NCBI RefSeq assembly: GCF_003590645.1
Contig: NZ_CP031834.1
Span: forward strand, 3,286,501 to 3,350,500
From: Mesorhizobium sp. DCY119
GTDB lineage: Bacteria > Pseudomonadota > Alphaproteobacteria > Rhizobiales > Rhizobiaceae
DNA length: 64,000 bases
Direction: 5' to 3'
The notes below the pieces were generated by a model that saw only the letters and a program-made list of their open reading frames with translations, was not told the DNA's origin and searched no databases. Below are positions 57,824 through 64,000 of this stretch, in pieces (positions within the stretch are counted from its first letter, which is position 1; each line of letters opens with the position of its first letter). A program made the position numbers and the translations under genes.

Positions 57824-58168
57824 TCAGGCAGCGGCCGTGATGATGATCTCGACCTTGTATTCCGGGGCGGCCAGCTTGGCCTCGCCGGTAGCGCGAGCAG
57901 GCGTGTTGCCCTGCGGCACCCAGCCATCCCACACGGCGTTCATTTCGGCGAAGGTGCTCATGTCGGCGAGCCAGATGATCGCCTGAAGGATCTTCGTCTT
58001 GTCCGAGCCGGCCTTGGCGAGCAGCTCGTCGATCGAGGCCAGGATATCCTTGGTCTGCTCGGTGACGCTGGTGCCGGGCTTGCCGACCTGGCCCGCCAGA
58101 TAAATCGTGTTGTTGTGAATGACGATGTCGCTCATGCGCGGACCGACATCGATGCGGCGGATGGTCAT
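57824..58168 (-). CDS. RidA family (YjgF/YER057c/UK114) protein
   Basis: The ATG at 58168 has a GGAAGGAAG site; the product has 114 residues. It shows RidA features: MSDIVIHNNTIYLAGQVGKP, TKDILASIDELLAKAGSDKT, WLADMSTFAEMNAVWDGWVP and a conserved TPARATGEAKLAAPEYKVEI (Arg for the imine/carboxylate). RidA proteins hydrolyse reactive enamines and imines from PLP enzymes; related subfamilies have other deaminase roles. It is divergent from aztA, with the Zur box in the shared 282-bp gap, though nearer aztA. Confidence 0.88.
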   Translation of the reverse strand: MTIRRIDVGPRMSDIVIHNNTIYLAGQVGKPGTSVTEQTKDILASIDELLAKAGSDKTKILQAIIWLADMSTFAEMNAVWDGWVPQGNTPARATGEAKLAAPEYKVEIIITAAA

Positions 58169-58384
58169 GGACTTTCTTCCTTCCTTGGTTCGTTGCCGCG
58201 CGCCTCTCCAAAGGCAGCCCGCCAACTTCGTCTTGCCCATAAGGGCGAGTTCGAACAGCCTCTTAAGTTTCGGCCCGCCGCGCGGCAAGAGCCAGCCACG
58301 GCAAATCAGTGAGATATGCCTGTCCACTGTGGACGGCGAGCGGGCGCGCCATGAATCCACCGCATTTGCCCGGCCTATCGTTGA

Positions 58385-58402
58385 CTAATGTAATAACATC
58401 AC
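58385..58402 (+). promoter_or_regulatory. Zur box upstream of aztA
   Basis: CTAATGTAATAACATCAC matches the rhizobial Zur consensus GTAATGTAATAACATTAC (recalled) at 16 of 18 positions, 48 bp before the aztA start. Its core TAATGTAATAACAT recurs exactly, in the other orientation, before aztD. Confidence 0.82.
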
Positions 58403-58450
58403 ATATCCAAGGCCATCGATCGCAAGATCGCACCAGTTCCAGATGGTTCC

Positions 58451-59293
58451 ATGACCGACGCCTGCCTGACATTTCGCGACCTGACGCTTGGCTATAACAG
58501 CCACCCGGCGGTCCACCATCTGAGCGGAGCGGTGAAGACCGGTTCGCTGACCGCTGTCGTCGGCGCCAATGGCTCCGGCAAATCGACGCTGATGAAGGGT
58601 ATCGTCGGCGTGCTGAAGCCGATGGCCGGAACCTGCCTCAACACCAAGGGCGCGCGTATCGCCTATCTGCCGCAGCAATCGGAACTCGACCGCTCCTTCC
58701 CTGCCCGTGTCGTCGATCTCGTTTCCATGGGCCTGTGGCCGCGCCGGGGCCTGCTCGGGCGCTTCACCAAGGACGACCGCGACGACGTTGCCAAGGCATT
58801 GATGGCGGTCGGGCTCGAAGGTTTCGAAAAGCGGCCGATCGACACGCTTTCCGGCGGCCAGCTGCAACGCACGCTGTTTGCCCGCGTGCTGGTGCAGGAC
58901 GCCGACCTGATCCTGCTCGATGAGCCTTTCAACGCTGTGGACGCCAAGACCGTCGGCGACCTGATCCTGCTGATCAAGCGCTGGCATGGCGAAAACCGCA
59001 CGGTGATGGTCGTCGTTCACGACCTTGAGCTTGTGCGGGAGCATTTCCCCGAAACGCTGCTTCTGGCGCGCCAGCCTGTTGCCTGGGGCGCAACGAAGGA
59101 GACCTTGCGCCCGGAAAACCTCTTGCGGGCGCGCCGCTTCGACGAAGCCTGGCACGACAACGCGCCCTGGTGCGAGCCGGACGGCCAAGCGCACGATCAT
59201 GACCACGTGCATTCCCACGATCACAGCCACCATCATCACGACCATGGCGAGAGCCGCGAACATGACCACGAATCCGGTCCAAGGGCGGCCTGA
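58451..59293 (+). CDS. aztA: Zinc ABC transporter ATP-binding protein AztA
   Basis: The 280-residue product has Walker A VGANGSGKSTL, signature TLSGGQLQRTLFARVLV, Walker B LILLDEPFNAVD and VVVHDLELV. After the ATPase core (about residue 240) is a tail with 13 His in about 30 residues (QAHDHDHVHSHDHSHHHHDH...), which should bind zinc on the cytosolic side. It belongs to the Mn/Zn (ZnuC-like) group. Followed at once by aztB and aztC, it matches the AztABCD system of Paracoccus denitrificans. Confidence 0.9.
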   Translation: MTDACLTFRDLTLGYNSHPAVHHLSGAVKTGSLTAVVGANGSGKSTLMKGIVGVLKPMAGTCLNTKGARIAYLPQQSELDRSFPARVVDLVSMGLWPRRGLLGRFTKDDRDDVAKALMAVGLEGFEKRPIDTLSGGQLQRTLFARVLVQDADLILLDEPFNAVDAKTVGDLILLIKRWHGENRTVMVVVHDLELVREHFPETLLLARQPVAWGATKETLRPENLLRARRFDEAWHDNAPWCEPDGQAHDHDHVHSHDHSHHHHDHGESREHDHESGPRAA

Positions 59294-59301
59294 GCAACAC
59301 C

Positions 59302-60168
59302 ATGTATGATTTCCTGATCGCCCCCTTCGTCGAATTTGGCTTCATGCAGCGCGCGCTTGCCGGCTCGCTGATGCTCTCGCTCGGGGCCTGCCCGGTAGGC
59401 GTCTTCCTGATGCTGCGGCGCATGAGCCTGACCGGCGACGCCATGGCCCACGCCATCCTGCCGGGTGCTGCGGTCGGTTTCTATATGTTCGGCCTGCAAA
59501 TCCTGCCGATGACGATTGGCGGCCTTATCGCCGGCGTCGTCGTCGCACTGGGTGCAGGCGTTGTTTCGCGCTTCACCATTCAGAAGGAGGACGCCTCTAT
59601 GGCCGCCTTCTATCTGGTGTCGCTGGCGCTCGGCGTTCTGATGGTTTCGATCAAGGGTTCGAGTGTCGATCTCATGCATGTGCTGTTCGGCACCGTGCTT
59701 GCCCTCAACAACGAGGCGCTGACGCTGATCGCCATTATTTGCGGAACAACCTTGCTGACGCTGGCGATCTTCTGGCGCGCCATCATCGCCGAATGCCTCG
59801 ACCCCCTGTTCCTGCGCTCAGTCAGCCGCCTCGGCACGCCGGTGCACTTCATCTTTCTCGGCCTGGTGGTGCTCAATCTGGTCGGCGGGTTCCAGGCGCT
59901 CGGCACGCTGCTATCGGTCGGGCTGATGATGCTGCCGGCGGCAGCCGCCCGCTTCTGGACGGCGCGCGTCGAGCGCATGTGCGCGCTGGCGATCCTCATA
60001 GGCTTTGTGTCCTGCATCGCCGGCCTGCTGATTTCCTATCACCAATCCCTGCCCTCGGGTCCGGCCATCATACTTTCCGCCGGCGTGGTCTATTTCTTCT
60101 CGACCATCTTCGGCACGCGCGGCGTCTTCAACACGCGCCTGCGCCACCACCGCCACAGAACCGCCTGA
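59302..60168 (+). CDS. aztB: Zinc ABC transporter permease AztB
   Basis: The 288-residue ZnuB-type permease has about eight or nine membrane helices (RALAGSLMLSLGACPVGVFL, MTIGGLIAGVVVALGAGVVS, FHI-like FIFLGLVVLNLVGGFQALGT). The motif DAMAHAILPGAAVGFYMFGL is typical of metal permeases. It follows aztA by 8 bp and precedes aztC by 22 bp. The C-terminus ends in a His/Arg-rich cluster (RLRHHRHRTA). Confidence 0.91.
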   Translation: MYDFLIAPFVEFGFMQRALAGSLMLSLGACPVGVFLMLRRMSLTGDAMAHAILPGAAVGFYMFGLQILPMTIGGLIAGVVVALGAGVVSRFTIQKEDASMAAFYLVSLALGVLMVSIKGSSVDLMHVLFGTVLALNNEALTLIAIICGTTLLTLAIFWRAIIAECLDPLFLRSVSRLGTPVHFIFLGLVVLNLVGGFQALGTLLSVGLMMLPAAAARFWTARVERMCALAILIGFVSCIAGLLISYHQSLPSGPAIILSAGVVYFFSTIFGTRGVFNTRLRHHRHRTA

Positions 60169-60190
60169 TCAACATCAAGGAGATCTATCC

Positions 60191-61132
60191 ATGCTCAAGA
60201 CCATCCGGCTTGCCGCCCTCATGAGCGTTATAACATTAACTCCTTTCGGCCTGGCTTCCGCCTTCGCCGAACCGCTGAAGGTCGTTGCCAGCTTCTCCGT
60301 CATCGAGGATTTTGCGAAGAACGTGGGCGGCGACCGCATCGAACTGACCACCATCGTCGGCCCCGACGGCGACGCCCATGTCTACGAGCCCAAGCCGGCT
60401 GACGCGGTGGCGATGTCCAAGGCGGACGTCGTTCTCGTCAACGGCCTGCATTTCGAGGGCTTCTTGCAGCGCCTAATCGAGGCCAGCGCCACCAGGGCGA
60501 CCGTCGTCGAACTGACCAAGGGCGTTGAACCGATCAAGATGAAGGAGGAATTCGAGGAAGCGGAAGAAGGCGAAGCCGCCGGTCACGCCCACCATCACGG
60601 CGATACCGACCCGCATGCCTTCCAGTCGATCGCCAATGCCAAGATCTATGTGAAGAACATCGCCGACGCCTTCTGCACCGCCGACGCGGCTGGCTGCGAC
60701 ACCTACAAGGCCAACGCTGACGCCTACACGCAGAAGCTGACGGAGACCGAAGGAGAGGTGAAAGCGGCGATCGCCTCGATACCCGAGAGCAAGCGCACGA
60801 TCATCACCTCGCACGATGCCTTCGGCTATTTCGAGCATGAATACGGCCTGACCTTCCTGGCACCCGAAGGCATTTCCACCGAAGCGGAACCTTCGGCAGC
60901 CGACGTTGCCGCGCTGATCAGGCAGGTTCGGGAAGACAAGGCCTCGGCGGTGTTCGTGGAAAACATCACCAACACGCGGCTGATCGAGCAGATCGCATCC
61001 GAAACCGGCCTCAAGGTCGGGGGAACGCTTTACTCCGATGCGCTGTCGTCCAAGGACGGCCCAGCCTCGACCTATATCGACATGATGCGCAACAACATCA
61101 CCACCATCAAAGGCGCGATCCTCGGGAGCTGA
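60191..61132 (+). CDS. aztC: Zinc-binding periplasmic solute-binding protein AztC
   Basis: The 313-residue product has a signal peptide ending about SAFA-E and a cluster A-I metal-binding fold. Likely zinc ligands are His63 (GPDGDAHVYEPKP), His142 (DPHAFQS), His208 (TSHDAFGYFE) and Asp283 (LYSDALS). A His-rich flexible loop (GHAHHHGDTD, residues 131-140) precedes His142, as in AztC and ZnuA. It collects zinc, or receives it from AztD, and gives it to AztB. A Zur-like motif lies within codons 13-16. Confidence 0.92.
   Translation: MLKTIRLAALMSVITLTPFGLASAFAEPLKVVASFSVIEDFAKNVGGDRIELTTIVGPDGDAHVYEPKPADAVAMSKADVVLVNGLHFEGFLQRLIEASATRATVVELTKGVEPIKMKEEFEEAEEGEAAGHAHHHGDTDPHAFQSIANAKIYVKNIADAFCTADAAGCDTYKANADAYTQKLTETEGEVKAAIASIPESKRTIITSHDAFGYFEHEYGLTFLAPEGISTEAEPSAADVAALIRQVREDKASAVFVENITNTRLIEQIASETGLKVGGTLYSDALSSKDGPASTYIDMMRNNITTIKGAILGS
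60227..60238 (-). promoter_or_regulatory. Weak internal Zur-box-like motif in aztC
   Basis: On the minus strand it reads TAATGTTATAAC, 11 of 12 matching the core TAATGTAATAAC of the other two boxes. It lies in the signal-peptide codons of aztC. Only one half of the full consensus is good, so it may be chance. Confidence 0.3.
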
Positions 61133-61465
61133 TACCTGTGAAACTGAGTCAGAAGGTTACTTCAACCTCCTGACAATGTGTTGCTTTTCCTGATTAGGAG
61201 CACTGCCGAACCAATCCCTCGCTACGCCACAGCCGACCCCCACTCCGTCTCGGCTTCGCCGAGCCACCTCTCCCCCTCAAAAGGGGAGAGGAAGGGTGCC
61301 TACCTTGCGACCGGCGTTTCCTCTCCCCCGTCGATCGGGGGAGAGGTGGTTTGCGACGCAAATCGGAGTGGGGGTCGAATACGCGCTAGCCCTGAAAGGC
61401 GGGACGACCTTCCGCCTTTTTTCACCCATCCAATTGTTATGTTATTACATTATGAAAGGAAGAAT
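61133..61465. repeat. Gap between aztC and aztD with 59-bp inverted repeat (61234-61377)
   Basis: The arms 61234-61292 and 61319-61377 are inverted copies: both outer ends read CGACCCCCACTCCG and the inner parts read CCACCTCTCCCCC...GGGGAGAGGA, so each arm also folds on itself. It looks like an intergenic palindromic element common in Mesorhizobium-like genomes. It separates aztD from aztC, so aztD has its own promoter. An open frame runs through the repeat in phase with aztD but does not encode a plausible N-terminus. Confidence 0.85.
61436..61453 (-). promoter_or_regulatory. Zur box upstream of aztD
   Basis: On the minus strand ATAATGTAATAACATAAC matches the Zur consensus at 16 of 18 positions. 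It ends only 12 bp before the aztD start codon, so bound Zur would cover the promoter end or the transcription/translation start. It shares a 14-bp identical core with the aztA box. Confidence 0.82.
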
Positions 61466-62665
61466 ATGCTTCATCTGCTCAAGACGGCATCAGTCGTCGC
61501 TCTCCTCGTTGGCATCGCAGCCACTGCATCCTTCGCCGAGGAAAACACCGCATGGCGGCTCTTCATCGCCGATCATGGCGAGCCGGTCGTGCGTGCGCTC
61601 GACGCTGGAACTGGCAAGGAACTCGGCAAGTTCACGACCAAAGCACCGACCAGCCTCGCCCGCAGCGACAGCGGCAAAACGATCTTTGCCGTACAGGGCA
61701 AGGGCGACGTCGTGCAGGCGATCTCCAGCGGCATTTCCATCGGCGATCACGGCGACCATGGCGATCTGAAGGTCGAGGATGCGAAACTGCTGGACGTTGA
61801 GTTTGCCGGCAAGAAGCCCTCGCATTTTGTCGATCATGGCGGCGATATCGCGCTGTTCTTCGATGGCGAAGGCACTGCCCGCGTGACCAGCGAGAAGGAT
61901 GTTCTCGACGGCAAGGCGAATACTCGCGAAACAAAAACCGACGCGCCGCATCACGGCCTTGCGGTGGCGTTCGACGGCCATGTTCTGCTGACCGAACCCA
62001 ACAAGGACAAGCCCGACGAACTGCCGGTCGGCATCCGCGTCGTCGATGCTTCGGGCGCGCAAGTGGGTGACGTGCATTCCTGCCCCGACCTGCATGGCGA
62101 AGCCGCCTCCGGCAATATCCTTGCCATCGCCTGCGCCAAAGGCCTGCTGATCGCAACCAGCGGCGACAAGGAGCCCTCCATCGAGTTCCTGCCCTATTCG
62201 GGAACGCTGCCAGAGGGAAAATCAACGACGCTGGTCGGCGGCCGGGGCCTGCAATATTTCCTCGGCAATTATGGACCAAGCGCCGTGGTGCTGATCGACC
62301 CGACCAGCAAGGAAGCTTTCCGGCGGATCGAACTTCCGACGCGGCGCGTGCATTTCGCCGTCGATCCTGTGCGGCCGAAAGTCGCCTATGTCTTCACCGA
62401 GGACGGCATGCTCCACCAACTCGATGTGCTTTCGGGCGCGATCACCAACACGTTGCCGCTGACCGAGCCTTACAGCATGAACGGCCACTGGAGCGATCCG
62501 CGCCCGCGCATCGCGGTTGCCGGCGATGCCATCTTCGTCACCGACCCGCTGAAGAGCACGCTCCACGTCATCGACGCGAAAAACTTCGCGAAGACAAAGG
62601 ATATCGCCGTCGAAGGCAGGCCCTTCAACATCGTCGCCGTCGGCGGTTCCGGCGAAACGCACTGA
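61466..62665 (+). CDS. aztD: Periplasmic zinc metallochaperone AztD
   Basis: The start at 61466 has a GAAAGGAAGA site and gives a clean signal peptide (MLHLLKTASVVALLVGIAAT, cleavage near SFA-E); the product has 399 residues. It looks like a beta-propeller (repeats such as LTEPNKDKPDELPVGIRVVD, TLVGGRGLQYFLGNYGPSAV, VAYVFTEDGMLHQLDVLSGA). It has a His motif GDHGDHGD (His95, His98) and further His groups (PSHFVDHGGD, APHHGLAVAFDGH, HSCPDLHGE). In Paracoccus AztD passes zinc to AztC in the periplasm. Own Zur box and own promoter. Confidence 0.88.
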   Translation: MLHLLKTASVVALLVGIAATASFAEENTAWRLFIADHGEPVVRALDAGTGKELGKFTTKAPTSLARSDSGKTIFAVQGKGDVVQAISSGISIGDHGDHGDLKVEDAKLLDVEFAGKKPSHFVDHGGDIALFFDGEGTARVTSEKDVLDGKANTRETKTDAPHHGLAVAFDGHVLLTEPNKDKPDELPVGIRVVDASGAQVGDVHSCPDLHGEAASGNILAIACAKGLLIATSGDKEPSIEFLPYSGTLPEGKSTTLVGGRGLQYFLGNYGPSAVVLIDPTSKEAFRRIELPTRRVHFAVDPVRPKVAYVFTEDGMLHQLDVLSGAITNTLPLTEPYSMNGHWSDPRPRIAVAGDAIFVTDPLKSTLHVIDAKNFAKTKDIAVEGRPFNIVAVGGSGETH

Positions 62666-62671
62666 TCGTCT

Positions 62672-62705
62672 CCCCTGCCCGACCCCTTTCCGAGCTGGGC
62701 AGGGG
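62672..62705 (+). terminator. Hairpin after aztD
   Basis: CCCCTGCCC (62672-62680) and GGGCAGGGG (62697-62705) form a perfect 9-bp GC stem with a 16-nt loop, 6 bp after the stop. No T-run follows, so intrinsic strength is uncertain. Confidence 0.5.
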
Positions 62706-62776
62706 CGGCATGAGCGCTCGCTGAAAACTTCCACCGGCTGAATTACGCCTTCGCCCTCCCAAGGCGATTGACCGGG

Positions 62777-62820
62777 CCTCCCGTCTTCAACATACTCGGT
62801 AGTATGTCGTTGACGGGAGG
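62777..62820. promoter_or_regulatory. TetR-type operator palindrome upstream of the fadB-like gene
   Basis: The core ACATACT-CGGT-AGTATGT (62790-62807) has perfect 7-bp arms around 4 bp, with outer arms CCTCCCGTC and GACGGGAGG extending the symmetry to 44 bp. The core is like sites of TetR-family repressors of fatty-acid genes. It is about 100 bp before the start. Confidence 0.6.
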
Positions 62821-62910
62821 TCACGCATCTTGTGCGCTCGCAAAAACTCCCGCAAAACGCGATCGGTTTGAGGATGAGGCGCTTGCTGCGCCGCCAGGGA
62901 GTTTCTTTGC

Positions 62911-64000
62911 ATGACGAATGCCGTGACCATCGCCCGCGACGGCGAGATTGCCATCGTGACCATCGACAATCCGCCGGTGAATGCGCTGAGTTTTCACGTT
63001 CGCGAGCCTCTGTTCGCAGCGTTCAACGCGCTGCGGGAGGATAGTTCGGTCGCAGCGATCGTTCTTGCCTGCGCGGGGCGCACCTTCATTGCTGGTGCCG
63101 ACATTACGGAATTCGGCAAGCCGATGCAGAAGCCGGAACTACGCGACCTGATCGCCAACCTTGAAACCATCGAAAAGCCGACAGTTGCCGCCATTCATGG
63201 CACGGCGCTCGGCGGCGGGCTGGAACTGGCGCTCGGCTGCCATTTCCGCGTCGCCGATGCCGGCGCGAAGCTTGGCCTGCCTGAAGTGAAGCTCGGCATT
63301 ATTCCAGGCGGTGGCGGCACGGTTCGACTGCCGCGTCTCGTCGGCGCGTCAAAGGCGCTTTCCATGATCGTTTCCGGCACGCCGATCGGCGCGAAGGACG
63401 CGCTGGCAAGCGGCCTCATCGACGCTGTCATCGAGGGCGATCTGGTTGCCAACGCCGTCGCCTTCGCGCGGCAGAAAGTGGCCGAAGGCGGCATGCTGCT
63501 GGCCGTGCGCGACCGCAACGACAAGATCGAAAACGCCGATCTCGCTGCCTTCGACAGCCAGGCTGCCGAACTTGCCAAGAAAGCACGCGGGCTGGAAGCC
63601 CCGATCGCTTGCGCCCAGTCCGTCCGCAACGCCGTCACCCTGCCCTTCGACGAGGCCTATGCCCGGGAGCGAGAGTTCATCACGAAACTCATTTCCAGCG
63701 ACCAGTCGCGCGCCCAGCGGCATCTGTTTTTTGCCGAGCGCGAGGCGGCCAAGGTTCCGGGCGTCGGCAAGGACGTGAAGCCGCGCGACGTCAAGCGCGT
63801 CGGCGTCATCGGGGCCGGCACGATGGGCGGCGGCATCGCCATGGCCTTCGTCAATGGCGGCATTCCCGTCACGCTGCTCGAAATGAGCCAGGAAGCGCTT
63901 CAGCGCGGCCTCGGCATGATCGACAAGAATTATTCCATCTCGGTATCGCGCGGTTCGCTGACGGAAGAAGCCAAGGCCAAGCGCCTTGCCGCCTTTTCCA
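62911..64000 (+). CDS. Fatty-acid oxidation multifunctional enzyme (enoyl-CoA hydratase / 3-hydroxyacyl-CoA dehydrogenase), 3' end outside window
   Basis: The ATG at 62911 has an AGGGAG site. 363 codons are inside the window. Residues 1-190 are a crotonase domain: IVTIDNPPVNALSFHVREPL, FIAGADITEFGKPMQKPELR, GTALGGGLELALGCHFRVAD and LPEVKLGIIPGGGGTVRLPR, with both catalytic Glu positions present. At about 295 the NAD-binding part of hydroxyacyl-CoA dehydrogenase begins (VKRVGVIGAGTMGGGIAMAF). FadB, FadJ and peroxisomal-type enzymes share this order. It may also finish acyl-CoAs from the anthranilate pathway, but that is inference. Confidence 0.93.
   Translation, partial: MTNAVTIARDGEIAIVTIDNPPVNALSFHVREPLFAAFNALREDSSVAAIVLACAGRTFIAGADITEFGKPMQKPELRDLIANLETIEKPTVAAIHGTALGGGLELALGCHFRVADAGAKLGLPEVKLGIIPGGGGTVRLPRLVGASKALSMIVSGTPIGAKDALASGLIDAVIEGDLVANAVAFARQKVAEGGMLLAVRDRNDKIENADLAAFDSQAAELAKKARGLEAPIACAQSVRNAVTLPFDEAYAREREFITKLISSDQSRAQRHLFFAEREAAKVPGVGKDVKPRDVKRVGVIGAGTMGGGIAMAFVNGGIPVTLLEMSQEALQRGLGMIDKNYSISVSRGSLTEEAKAKRLAAFS

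Noticed and set aside
58169-58360. Longer N-terminus for RidA from 58360
   Set aside because: RidA proteins start near the MTIRRID position and the ribosome site is directly upstream of 58168.
61178-61465. N-terminal extension of aztD from 61178
   Set aside because: It would translate the palindromic repeat; the ATG at 61466 has a ribosome site and begins a proper signal peptide.

Overview
The window looks like chromosome (or a large replicon) of an alphaproteobacterium of the order Hyphomicrobiales, most likely Phyllobacteriaceae (Mesorhizobium/Aminobacter-like). The reasons are the high-GC codon use, the complete ndvB/ndvA cyclic beta-1,2-glucan pair, the intergenic palindromic repeats typical of this group, an IalB-family protein, and an AztABCD-type zinc uptake locus with Zur boxes of the rhizobial type. 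No rRNA, tRNA, CRISPR array, phage integrase or transposase was seen. The genus is an inference.

Region 1 (1-27.9 kb) is a type VI secretion (T6SS) neighbourhood. It has a VgrG spike running off the left edge (minus), a secreted caspase-like protein, a 1237-residue autotransporter with about 20-residue RTX-like repeats, an IalB-family protein, and a tight operon tssL-tssM-pppA-ppkA. Then come a small lipoprotein, a two-domain glycosyltransferase, an unknown protein, a second secreted caspase-like protein with Sel1-like repeats, a DUF1036 protein, a peptidoglycan hydrolase that joins an M23 endopeptidase to a lytic-transglycosylase-like domain, an OmpA-family protein and the FHA protein TagH/Fha. 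Kinase, phosphatase, FHA reader and likely substrate (TssL with Thr14) are all present, so a complete threonine-phosphorylation switch is encoded here. Sheath, baseplate, Hcp and ClpV genes are not in the window.

Region 2 (27.9-31.7 kb) has an ECF42-like sigma factor with a TPR-like C-terminus, overlapping its DGPF/YCII partner gene, and an LtaS/OpgB-type membrane phosphoglycerol transferase.

Region 3 (31.8-45.8 kb) is a catabolic block on the minus strand. A six-gene overlapping operon encodes aerobic CoA-dependent 2-aminobenzoate (anthranilate) degradation: fused monooxygenase/reductase, SDR, MarR regulator, enoyl-CoA hydratase, acyl-CoA dehydrogenase and CoA ligase. It is followed by a livKGFHM ABC importer. 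Divergent from it is a kynurenine-formamidase-like hydrolase, which suggests a link from tryptophan/kynurenine to anthranilate. Two abutting palindromes in the divergent promoter are probable MarR operators.

Region 4 (45.8-57.5 kb) has a long inverted repeat, a lone ccmC, and ndvA and ndvB for cyclic glucan export and synthesis.

Region 5 (57.8-64 kb) has ridA, then aztABC and aztD, with two near-identical Zur boxes and a weaker third one inside aztC. A palindrome-rich gap and a fatty-acid oxidation multifunctional gene (fadB/fadJ-like) follow, the latter cut by the right edge and preceded by a TetR-type palindrome.
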